A stretch of DNA of 22,487 bases from NCBI GenBank assembly GCA_965262505.1, contig CBDHFM010000025.1, positions 1 to 22,487 of the forward strand. Reading direction: 5' to 3'. The stretch is from JACPPO01 sp965262505. Its GTDB lineage: Bacteria; Acidobacteriota; Vicinamibacteria; Vicinamibacterales; UBA2999. The notes beneath the pieces are model-generated. The model had not been told where the DNA came from. It saw only the letters and a list, made by a program, of their open reading frames with translations, and made no database searches. The position numbers and the translations under genes are program-made. Positions 14,535-21,069 of this stretch are shown in pieces (within the stretch, counting starts at the first letter, position 1; every line of letters begins with the position of its first letter).

Positions 14535-15564
14535 CTTCGGCGTGCCCTTCACCTTCTTGCCGCACGAAGGGGGCGAGGACGGCCCGCCACCGCCTCAGAC
14601 ACCCAAGACCGTGGTCGAGCCGGATCCGGCCAAGGCCGAGTTTGAGATCCGCTGGCCCAATGTGGTGCGCATTGATCACATTTATCAGCCGGCCTTGGCG
14701 CTGGATTGGGAGAACACTCGCTCGCTCGAACTCGACGCCGCGCAGACCGCCCAGGTTGCTGAACTTGCGCCGATCCTGGAAGGCAAGCCGGACGTAACCA
14801 AAATTAACCGTATCGAGCTGGAGCGGCTGGCGCGAGAGTTCCGTACCCAGCACATCATTTTCGAAACCGCACGGGATGTGTTCGACCAGATGAAGCGCAC
14901 CTGGCGGGGTAGTCGCGAGGTGTTGTTGGCGCAGTTGGTCCAGATCGTCGAGGAGTTCATCCATTCCGACCGGATTGCCGTGTCGCCGCCGCTTTTCTAT
15001 CAGGATGAACTGCGTCGCCGGCTGATCCTCACTCTGAATATGTCGAGGGTTGTGCAGCATGTCTGGGAAGCCGTGCGGCAAAAGAACACTGAGCGGCGTC
15101 CGCTGGTCTTCGACCGCGACCACCCCATCCGCTCAACAGGCGAGATGCGTGCCTGGTACACCGGCAAGCCGTGTGAGCGGACGCACCGGTCACATATCAA
15201 CGTCTGCGTGTATGACAGCACGTGGGAGGCGTCGGACGCATTCGTTCTCGACGACAGCGAGGCTGTGACCGCCTGGGTCAAGAACGACCATCTTGGCTTT
15301 GAAGTGCTGTACCTCTATCGCGGTGCGGTGCGGAAGTACCGACCCGATTTTCTGGCGCGGCTGAAGAACGGTACCTTGCTGGTGCTGGAAACGAAGGGGC
15401 AGGACACGGAGCAGGACAAGGTCAAGCGCCGGTACCTCGAAGAATGGACCCATGCCGTCAACGCGCATGGCGGGTTTGGGCGTTGGCGTTCGGCGGTGGC
15501 GCACCATCCCCGGGAGATACGGGACATTCTGATGCAGGCCGACGGAGTTCGAGAAGGAGGCTGA
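14535..15564 (+). pseudogene. res: 3' part of type III restriction gene res (nuclease half)
   Basis: Continuation of the interrupted res frame, starting in GVPFTFLPHEGG and running to TGA at 15564. It contains the PD-(D/E)xK nuclease site: PDF with Asp873 and LETKG with Glu887 and Lys889 (numbering of the restored 944-residue protein). No frameshift or stop is seen, so decay has not begun. A GTG at 14542 could in principle start a separate nuclease fragment from read-through transcription of tnpA, but no ribosome binding site of its own is evident because the transposon end lies directly upstream. Most likely non-functional unless the transposon leaves precisely, which Tn3-family elements rarely do. 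Confidence 0.9.
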
Positions 15565-15570
15565 CAGGCG

Positions 15571-15780
15571 GTTGCACTGGACGATCTGAAGATCGTGTGC
15601 AAAGGCGGCACTGGCAAGACAACCTTAGCGCGTTGCCTGGCTGTTGCCTTCGAGCGTCGCGGCCAGGCGGCTGCCATTATCGATATGGACCCCCAAGCTT
15701 CTGCCGCGCTTTGGGCCGGGCGGCGCGAGGCAGATACCCCTGAGGTCATCTGCCTTCGGGACGCGGGAGGAGCCGATCAG
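15571..15780 (+). pseudogene. Truncated ParA-type ATPase fragment
   Basis: Directly after res the same frame encodes about 60 residues of a ParA N-terminus: KGGTGKTTLARCLAVAFERRG (deviant Walker A) and IIDMDPQASAALW, then EADTPEVI. It lacks a normal start codon: AAGGAGG lies at 15554-15560, but only GTT, GCA and CTG codons follow before the Walker A motif, and a GTG at 15595 would start right at the motif. ParA similarity stops near 15750, about 30 bp before the left 31-bp repeat. It is a remnant of a second partition locus, distinct in sequence from the intact parA at 20114. Confidence 0.75.
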
Positions 15781-15808
15781 CCTGTGTCGCAAACGGTCGT
15801 TTGCGACA
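15778..15808 (+). repeat. Left copy of 31-bp direct repeat with palindrome
   Basis: Begins CAGCCTGTGTCGC and contains the inverted repeat TGTCGCAAACG (15785-15795) / CGTTTGCGACA (15798-15808). The copy at 19252-19282 matches 29 of 31 bases in the same orientation. The structure resembles a serine-resolvase crossover site. Confidence 0.8.
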
Positions 15809-16193
15809 TGCGGGCACGGGTCCAGGGCCTCGGTTGCCGCGCGGGCCAGTTCGGTCAGCATCCGGCGGATGTCGCGGTAACAATCGCCGTTGACTTCTCA
15901 GACGCGCGCGGCAGTCGCCGCTCGGGATTCGTCGCTTGCCAGCCTAGTCACTGGCGCGCGACCGGGTGCCTGCACGCGGAGGTCTTCCCGGACCCGACGG
16001 CCGCGAAGATCGCCACGCCGGTATAGAGGCCACGCTCAGGAATGGTCAGCCATTCCGGCGTCAGGCGCTCGCCACTTGCCACGAGACGCGCGTTGCGGCA
16101 GCGCTGGCCCTCGCTAGCGCGAGCCGCCCGCCAGCGAGGGATTCTGGCCGGCGGCCTTACGCGGGACGGGGCGAAGTCTGCCCGCCCGTGTCG
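15809..16193. other. Non-coding stretch left of the receptor gene
   Basis: I see no supported gene in these 385 bp. The plus-strand frame continuing from the parA fragment is not protein-like beyond 15780. A minus-strand frame running from about 15898 through the palindrome has a plausible-looking segment (NGDCYRDIRRMLTELARAATEALD), which could be the tail of a gene cut off at this junction, but it has no start and I do not recognise it. A strong inverted repeat CCCTCGCT (16108-16115) / AGCGAGGG (16133-16140) lies 53 bp after the receptor stop and may help end transcription, though no U-run follows. Confidence 0.5.
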
Positions 16194-18593
16194 CTAGAAG
16201 AATCGTACCGAGTAGTTCACCCTGACCCCGCGGCCCATCTCCGGGGCCAAGTCTTTGATGAACGACGTGTGGTTGCGATAGAGCGCGTCCGTCAGGTTAT
16301 AGCCTGTGAAGGACAGGATGTGCGCCGCGTGCTGCCGCGGCCAGACGTGCGACGCCCGCAGGTTGACGACGGAGTAGCCGTCGGTCTCCGTCTCGTCCCG
16401 GAACACGTCGGCCTGTTGCCCCGCGAACTCCAGTTCCGGGCTGAGCGTGAATCCGCCGTAGGGGATGTCGAGGCTCAGGGTCCCGCGCAGCGGCGGGATG
16501 CGCGGCAGCGGTTCACCCGTCGTCGTCAGGGTCGCATCGACGTAGCCGATGCCGAGCGTCGCCCAGGCGTTGCCGCCCAGCCGGACGCTGCTCCTGGCGT
16601 CGAACCCCGCGACGCGGCTGTCGCCTTGGATGAAGTCCAGGACCGGCAGGGTGTCCTCCACTTCACCGGTTCGGTCGCCGAAGATGAAGTTGTCGATGGA
16701 GTAGACGTAGGCGTTCAGGTTGCTGCGCACGCGGTCGGTCTGGTGGCGGAAGCTCACGTCGAGGCCGAGCGTCGTCTCTGCGTCGAGTTCGGGGTTGCCG
16801 ACCTCGAAGGCGAGGTTCCCGACGTGCGGGCCGAAGTTGTAGAGCTCCTCGAGCGCCGGCGCCCGGTGCGAGTGGGTGAGGTTGGCGACGAAGGCGCTGT
16901 CGGCACCGACGTCGGCGCGCAGGCCGATGGAGGTCGACGCACCGAGGAACTGCCGGTCGCGCGGATCGGGCGCCTCCAGGCGGTGCTCCTCGTCCTCCGC
17001 GCCGTGGTCGTCCTCTTCCACGTCGTGGTCGTCGCCGTGATCGTCGTCGTCCGTGTCGTGGCCGTGCCCCCCGCCGCGCTCCGCGGTCCGGTAGTCGTTC
17101 TGTTCGACGCGGCCGCCGAACTGTAGCCGGACGCGTCCGAAGGTGACCTCTTCGTACGCGAACGCGGCAAAGGAAGTCTGGTCGGTCTGCGGGGCCAGCG
17201 CCTCGGCGCCGACCGCCTCGAAGTCGCGGAGCTGGGTCCAGGCCCCGAACCTGCCCGAGAAACGGTCCGTCTGCTGCTGATCGACGTCGGCCCGCAGGAT
17301 GTAGGTTTGATTCGTGAACCGCGTGCCGACGTTCTCGATACCCTCTTCGACCTCCAGCTCGTCGTGGTTCCAGTCGATGACGTTCAGCGCGACGCGCACG
17401 CCTTCGATCACGCTGTTGCTCAGGTTGCGCAGGCCCATGTCGAAGCGCCCGACGCGGCGGTGGGACTCGAGATCGATCTCGATCTCTTCTTCATGATCGT
17501 CCCCGTCCTCGTCGTGGGCCTCTTCCTCTTCCGCGTCGTGGTCGTCGCCGTGAGCGTCGTGATGACCGTGGAACTCGTTCGCGAACGGCACGCCATAGCG
17601 GCCATCCTCCGCTGTGAATCCGCCGCTCGCGAAGAACCGGTCACCGAACCAGCCCAGACCGGCCCGCGTGTTCATCAACTTGGTGGCGGAGTTCTCGATG
17701 GTGCCCGCAGGCGTGTCGTAGTCGTCCGTGCGCCGCATGCTGCCGCCGCCCCAGACGAGCAGGTTCCCCTGCGCGTGCTGCAGACTGGCGATGGTGCCCG
17801 CCTCGGCATTCCCGCTGCCGACATTGGTGCCGAACTGCACCCGCGTGCCGTCAAACAGCGACTCGCGGTAGCTCTCGTGCGGCGTGATGACGTTGACGAG
17901 TCCGCCCACCGCGTTCGAGCCGTAGAGCAGCGTCGCCGGACCGCGCACGATCTCGATCCGCTCGGCCCCGTTCGGGTCGATGGTGACACCGTGGTCACCG
18001 GACTGGCTGGACAGGTCGCCGGTGCGAAGCCCGTCCTCCAGGATGAGCACCCGGTCGCCGTCGAAGCCGCGGATGACCGGGCGGCTCGATCCGGGGCCGA
18101 AGCTGCGGCTCGCGATGCCCGGCTCACTCTGCAGGGCGTCGCCGAGGCTGCCGGCCGATGCCAAGGCGATGTCAAAGGAGTCGAGGGTGGAGACAGCGTT
18201 GAATGCCTCGAACGTCGTCTCGGTTCCGCTCACCGAGGCGGTCACGGTCACGTCCTCGTGAATGGGAGAGAGCCGGAGCACGAAGTCCAGCGTCGCCGCC
18301 GCACCGGCATCGACAGTCACCACCTGCCGGACTGCGGTCAGATGCTCGCGCTGCGCGAGGACCGCGTACAAGCCGGCCGGCACGTCGTCGACCTCGAACA
18401 GCCCTTGTTCGTCGGTCAGCGCGAAGGCACCCGATCCGACGACGAGGATCACCGCGCCATGGACGGGGTCCCCGTTCTCTTCCAGCGTCACGGTGCCACG
18501 CACCGCACCGGTCTCCTGCGCCGCTACCCTGGTTGAAGCGCCCGCGGCCGCCACGGCGGCCACCGCGAGACATGTCGCAATCAATCGGTACAT
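16194..18593 (-). CDS. TonB-dependent outer-membrane receptor, ZnuD-like (zinc/metal uptake)
   Basis: A 799-residue receptor. The signal peptide is at 1-26 (MYRLIATCLAVAAVAAAGAS, cut near VAA-Q). Residues about 30-110 form a carboxypeptidase-like beta-sandwich. The plug follows, with RVLILEDGLRTG and IEIVRGPATLLYGSNAVGGLVNVIT, and then a barrel ending in the terminal Phe of YSVRFF. Two loops are packed with His, Asp and Glu (about 338-372, from FHGHHDAHGDDHD; about 503-537, from HGHDTDDDDHGDDHD). Such His-rich loops mark ZnuD-type zinc receptors, so zinc import driven by TonB is the best guess; another divalent metal is possible. The start at 18593 is supported by GGGGAG upstream and the signal peptide. 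It follows a small secreted protein gene on the same strand and is enclosed by the 31-bp direct repeats. Confidence 0.88.
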   Translation of the reverse strand: MYRLIATCLAVAAVAAAGASTRVAAQETGAVRGTVTLEENGDPVHGAVILVVGSGAFALTDEQGLFEVDDVPAGLYAVLAQREHLTAVRQVVTVDAGAAATLDFVLRLSPIHEDVTVTASVSGTETTFEAFNAVSTLDSFDIALASAGSLGDALQSEPGIASRSFGPGSSRPVIRGFDGDRVLILEDGLRTGDLSSQSGDHGVTIDPNGAERIEIVRGPATLLYGSNAVGGLVNVITPHESYRESLFDGTRVQFGTNVGSGNAEAGTIASLQHAQGNLLVWGGGSMRRTDDYDTPAGTIENSATKLMNTRAGLGWFGDRFFASGGFTAEDGRYGVPFANEFHGHHDAHGDDHDAEEEEAHDEDGDDHEEEIEIDLESHRRVGRFDMGLRNLSNSVIEGVRVALNVIDWNHDELEVEEGIENVGTRFTNQTYILRADVDQQQTDRFSGRFGAWTQLRDFEAVGAEALAPQTDQTSFAAFAYEEVTFGRVRLQFGGRVEQNDYRTAERGGGHGHDTDDDDHGDDHDVEEDDHGAEDEEHRLEAPDPRDRQFLGASTSIGLRADVGADSAFVANLTHSHRAPALEELYNFGPHVGNLAFEVGNPELDAETTLGLDVSFRHQTDRVRSNLNAYVYSIDNFIFGDRTGEVEDTLPVLDFIQGDSRVAGFDARSSVRLGGNAWATLGIGYVDATLTTTGEPLPRIPPLRGTLSLDIPYGGFTLSPELEFAGQQADVFRDETETDGYSVVNLRASHVWPRQHAAHILSFTGYNLTDALYRNHTSFIKDLAPEMGRGVRVNYSVRFF

Positions 18594-18814
18594 CGATCTC
18601 CCCTTTCCGAGTTCCCCAAACTCTTCACAAACCATGTTCCGGTCGCCCTCGTGCGATGCGGGCCGCGCACCCTCTAACCACGCCAGGAAACAGGAGCCCG
18701 AGCGGTTCCGGGAGACGGCACTCACGCCCGGCCGCACGTGCTCCTGCACCACGGGCGCGCGCCGGCTCGCCGGCGGGCGCGACACGACGGAACGAAATCA
18801 GCGGGTGACGGAAA
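18594..18814. other. Spacer between small secreted protein and receptor genes
   Basis: A 221-bp gap with a strong GC hairpin, CGCCGGC-TC-GCCGGCG at about 18760-18775, just after the stop of the upstream gene. It could be a partial terminator or mRNA stabiliser between two co-transcribed genes. No metal-regulator box that I could defend is visible. Confidence 0.35.
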
Positions 18815-19102
18815 CTAGGCGGGCGGGGCGCGGGCCGGGAGGTGCCGGAAGTGACCGACTGCGGTCCATCCAGCGTCGGGAGCCTGCTCGAACGGCTTCG
18901 GGGCAGCCGTGAACCCGACGTGCAGGGATCCGGACAGTGTCGCGGCGGGCTGGTGTCGGAGCTGGCAGACCGTGCAATCCTGATCGGTTGCGTGCTCCTC
19001 GTGCCCAGTGGCCGCGGCGGATGTAGCACCGACCAGCGCTATCGCCAGGATGGCGATCCAGGCGCGCCAGCCAGGGCTACGTCGTGCAAGCCCTGTGTGC
19101 AT
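18815..19102 (-). CDS. Small secreted Cys/His protein, possible DUF2946-type metal protein
   Basis: A 95-residue product with a signal sequence (MHTGLARRSPGWRAWIAILAIALVGATSAAA) and a short mature part that opens GHEEHATDQDCTVCQLRHQ. The CxxC plus neighbouring histidines could hold a metal ion. Small proteins of this layout often sit beside TonB-dependent metal receptors (the DUF2946 group is similar), so a periplasmic metal-handling or accessory role is likely but unproven. The ATG at 19102 has a perfect AAAGGAGG just upstream (19108-19115 on the minus strand), which fixes the start. A candidate promoter lies 29-57 bp further up. Confidence 0.7.
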   Translation of the reverse strand: MHTGLARRSPGWRAWIAILAIALVGATSAAATGHEEHATDQDCTVCQLRHQPAATLSGSLHVGFTAAPKPFEQAPDAGWTAVGHFRHLPARAPPA

Positions 19103-19130
19103 GGGTTCCTCCTTTGACCAACAAGCCTTG

Positions 19131-19159
19131 ACGTTAGCAGAGACCGAACAGGGCGGCAA
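19131..19159 (-). promoter_or_regulatory. Candidate promoter of the receptor module
   Basis: On the minus strand TTGCCG (19159-19154) and TAACGT (19136-19131) are separated by 17 bp. It is placed correctly for the small secreted protein gene starting at 19102. Boxes match sigma-70 consensus only in part. Confidence 0.4.
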
Positions 19160-19251
19160 GGGCGGGCGGACTCACGGCGACAGGTCGATGCCGACCGGCG
19201 TCCAGCATCTCGTTTCCTTTTCGCTGACTGCCCACGATCTCGATACCCTTA

Positions 19252-19282
19252 CAGCCTGTATCGCAAACGGCCGTTTGCGACA
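19252..19282 (+). repeat. Right copy of 31-bp direct repeat with palindrome
   Basis: Begins CAGCCTGTATCGC and contains the 20-bp perfect palindrome TCGCAAACGGCCGTTTGCGA (19261-19280). It matches the copy at 15778-15808 at 29 of 31 positions. A related half-site, CTGTCTCGCAAACG, occurs at about 19341-19354 and tgtgtcgtat at about 19316-19325, so the right copy may be part of a larger resolution site. Confidence 0.8.
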
Positions 19283-19456
19283 CACCGTCGCGGACGCCGG
19301 CCAGCGCGCGCCGCCGTGTGTCGTATCCCGTGTCTGATTCTCTGTCTCGCAAACGTCGAGCGCGTGGGTCAGAGGGCGGGTTCGACCTGAACCCCCTGCC
19401 GGCGCGCAACAGGAAGGATTGGTCGCGGCAAACAAAGATGATTACAATGTAGTTAC
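19283..19456. other. Non-coding stretch between the right repeat and mazE
   Basis: Holds the partial half-sites noted with the right 31-bp repeat and, at its end, the mazE promoter. Open frames on the minus strand give Arg/Ser/Thr-rich translations without a recognisable motif. I see no gene. Confidence 0.5.
19419..19448 (+). promoter_or_regulatory. Candidate mazE promoter, possibly giving a leaderless mRNA
   Basis: TTGGTC (19419-19424), 18 bp, TACAAT (19443-19448). The predicted transcript would begin a base or two before the mazE ATG at 19457, and no Shine-Dalgarno sequence is present, so leaderless translation is plausible. TGTA-GT-TACA (19448-19457) overlaps the start and could be an operator half. 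Confidence 0.4.
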
Positions 19457-19711
19457 ATGGTCACGACCACCCGTATTGTCCGAATCGGGAACTCGCAAGG
19501 AATCCGCGTCCCCAAGGCGGTGCTTGAGCAAGCCGAGTTGCCTGAAGAAGTGGCGCTGCGCGCCGAGCCAGGGAGACTTGTGGTAACGGCGGCTCGACCG
19601 CCCCGCGCCGGGTGGGCTTCTGCAGCGAGGGAGATGCACGCGGCCGGCGAGGATCACCTGCTTGACGAGGTGCCGCCGAGCATCTTCGACGATGAGGAGT
19701 GGGAGTGGTAG
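19457..19711 (+). CDS. mazE: AbrB/MazE-type antitoxin
   Basis: An 84-residue protein. The N-terminal half (TTRIVRIGNSQGIRVPKAVLEQAEL, residues 3-27) is a swapped-hairpin AbrB/SpoVT DNA-binding domain, in which the RIGNSQGIRVPK loop is diagnostic. The acidic, Trp-containing C-terminus (SIFDDEEWEW) is the usual toxin-binding tail. It neutralises the MazF-type toxin encoded just downstream and normally represses the pair. Overlap with mazF indicates translational coupling. The start has no ribosome binding site, see the promoter entry. Confidence 0.9.
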   Translation: MVTTTRIVRIGNSQGIRVPKAVLEQAELPEEVALRAEPGRLVVTAARPPRAGWASAAREMHAAGEDHLLDEVPPSIFDDEEWEW

Positions 19712-20040
19712 CCCGCCGCGTCCTCGCGCGTGGTGACGTCCATCTCGTCAACCTGGACCCGACGACCGGGAGCGAGATACGGAAGTCTCGCCCCTGCCTC
19801 GTCGTCTCGCCCCATGAGCTCAATCAGCATCTTCGCACCGCGATCGTGGCCCCGATGACCACCGCCGGACACGCCTATCCGTGGCGGGTCCCGTGTCGGT
19901 TTCAGAGACGGGCTGGGTTCGTCGCTGTCGATCAGCTCCGCACGGTCGACACCGGACGATTAACGAAGCGGCTTGGCCGGCTTCCGCCCGCGACCGTGAC
20001 CGAAGTGCTGCAAATATTGCAAGAAATGTTCGCTGCCTAA
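19705..20040 (+). CDS. mazF: MazF/PemK-type endoribonuclease toxin
   Basis: About 111 residues. GDVHLVNLDPTTGSEIRKSRPCLVVSP is the typical MazF/PemK beginning, including the catalytic Arg in the EIRKSRP loop, and IVAPMTTAG contains the active-site Thr. These toxins cut mRNA at short sequences. I favour the GTG at 19705, five bases after GAGGAG (19694-19699); a GTG at 19699 would add two residues. The gene overlaps mazE by 7 bp. Placed directly before the partition operon, it probably acts in post-segregational killing that stabilises the plasmid. Confidence 0.92.
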   Translation: MVARRVLARGDVHLVNLDPTTGSEIRKSRPCLVVSPHELNQHLRTAIVAPMTTAGHAYPWRVPCRFQRRAGFVAVDQLRTVDTGRLTKRLGRLPPATVTEVLQILQEMFAA

Positions 20041-20045
20041 CTTGC

Positions 20046-20105
20046 AATCAGGTTGAATTTATAATCTGGTTTATGAAACAATCCGGTTAGTTGTTAAATC
20101 CAGTT
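20046..20105 (+). promoter_or_regulatory. Four 17-bp-spaced repeats upstream of parA: candidate centromere/operator
   Basis: AATCAGGTT (20046), AATCTGGTT (20063), AATCCGGTT (20080) and AATCCAGTT (20097) recur exactly every 17 bp; consensus AATCNGGTT. The eight bases between copies are not conserved. TATAAT (20060-20065), a perfect -10 box, overlaps the second copy. Arrays like this are bound by small partition adaptor proteins, both to repress the par operon and to form the segregation complex. I infer that the 98-residue protein encoded after parA binds here. Confidence 0.7.
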
Positions 20106-20113
20106 ACGTAGCT

Positions 20114-20776
20114 ATGCCCACCGTTGTTATCGTCTCGCCGAAAGGTGGCGCGGGCAAATCCACGGCGGCGGTCTTGCTCGGCACGGAAATGGCCCACGCC
20201 GGCGTTCCCGTGACCATGATGGACTGCGATCCGAACCGCTCCCTCACATGGTGGTCGACACAAGCCGCCCTCCCCGATCGGATGCGCGTCCTCTCGGAGG
20301 TCACCGAAGCCTCCGTTGTGAAGGCGGTTCAATTGCATGACCGCGAGGGCCGCCTCGTCGTCATGGACATGGAAGGCGTCGCCTCGCGCCTCGTATCTCG
20401 AGCGATTTCCCAGGCGGACCTCGTCATCACTCCGATGCGCGCGACGACGCTGGACGCCACGGTCGGGGGGCGCGCGCTGCAGCTCGTGGCCGAGGAGGAG
20501 GAAGCCCTCGGCCGGACGATTGTCCATGCCGTCATTTTCACCATGACGCGGGCCATCCGGACCAGGCAGCACACCGGCATCGAGGCTTCACTCGAAGCGC
20601 AGGGGGTCGACATCATCCGCCCGCCCCTGCTTGAACGGGCTGCCTTTTCGGCCCTGTTCCAGTTCGGCGGCAATCTCCGGACCATGCCAGCCCAGGGCAA
20701 TATGGAAGCGGCCATCGACAATGCGTCGCATTTCGCACAGACCGTCTACCGCCGCCTCACAGGAGACACGACATGA
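20114..20776 (+). CDS. parA: ParA-type partition ATPase
   Basis: A 220-residue, short (type Ib-like) ParA without an N-terminal DNA-binding domain. The deviant Walker A SPKGGAGKST lies at 8-17, MMDCDPNRSLTWW follows at about 36-48, and the Walker B region is LVVMDMEGVAS. ParA forms ATP-dependent patches on the nucleoid that move plasmid copies apart. The ATG at 20114 has no clear Shine-Dalgarno sequence. The stop overlaps the next ATG (ATGA at 20773-20776). It is unlike the truncated ParA at 15571 (KGGAGKS versus KGGTGKT, different flanks), so it is not a duplicate of it. Confidence 0.92.
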   Translation: MPTVVIVSPKGGAGKSTAAVLLGTEMAHAGVPVTMMDCDPNRSLTWWSTQAALPDRMRVLSEVTEASVVKAVQLHDREGRLVVMDMEGVASRLVSRAISQADLVITPMRATTLDATVGGRALQLVAEEEEALGRTIVHAVIFTMTRAIRTRQHTGIEASLEAQGVDIIRPPLLERAAFSALFQFGGNLRTMPAQGNMEAAIDNASHFAQTVYRRLTGDTT

Positions 20777-21069
20777 ACGACCAGAAAGCCTTCGCCGTGG
20801 ATCTGGCTCGGTTGCGGCCGCGCGAAAAAGACCAGAGCGCGGGTGCGATCGCACAAGCAGACGAGGCCGGGGACCGGCACGGGTTCCACTCTCGCGAGCC
20901 CCGCAGGCGAGGAGGACGGGCACCCAGCCCACGTACCGGCCAGATACACGCTAAGGTGATGCCAGGCATTCCGGAGGAAATCGCCCAGGAAGCGAAACGT
21001 CGCGGCGTCCAGCAGGGGGTTTTGATCGAGGAAGCCTGGGCACTCTACAAGGCGCGGGAACTTCAATGA
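20773..21069 (+). CDS. Small ParB-like partition adaptor
   Basis: A 98-residue basic protein in the position of the DNA-binding partner of a short ParA. The middle (REPRRRGGRAPSPRT) is disordered and Arg-rich, as in proteins that stimulate ParA ATPase through a flexible basic arm. The C-terminal 38 residues (KVMPGIPEEIAQEAKRRGVQQGVLIEEAWALYKARE) could form a ribbon-helix-helix-like fold. It is joined to parA and repA by ATGA overlaps on both sides, with AGGAG before its start. The likely target is the 17-bp-spaced repeats before parA. Role inferred from position and composition rather than from a clear family signature. Confidence 0.7.
   Translation: MNDQKAFAVDLARLRPREKDQSAGAIAQADEAGDRHGFHSREPRRRGGRAPSPRTGQIHAKVMPGIPEEIAQEAKRRGVQQGVLIEEAWALYKARELQ

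Noticed and set aside
16108..16140. Intrinsic terminator for the receptor gene
   Set aside because: Strong inverted repeat but a long loop and no U-run after it on the minus strand; kept only as a possible stabilising hairpin.
15966..17126. Plus-strand open frame of 386 codons opposite the receptor 3' end
   Set aside because: Same reason: antisense shadow with valine-rich low-complexity translation where the receptor encodes His/Asp loops.
17307..18536. Long plus-strand open frame of 409 codons opposite the receptor gene
   Set aside because: It is antisense to a well-supported TonB receptor with signal peptide, plug and barrel; the translation is Val/Arg/Asp-rich without motifs and arises from GC-rich codon use.
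15778..19282. The 31-bp repeats as terminal repeats of an insertion sequence
   Set aside because: They are direct, not inverted, contain internal palindromes, enclose no transposase, and show no target duplication.
15778..19282. Resident TnpR (10813-11364) as the recombinase acting on the 31-bp repeats
   Set aside because: Its candidate crossover site (GTATTGCAT/ATGCAATAC) does not resemble the TGTCGCAAACG palindrome.
15571..20776. The parA fragment and parA at 20114 as two parts of one gene split by the cargo
   Set aside because: The second gene is complete with its own start and Walker A, and the sequences around the motif differ.
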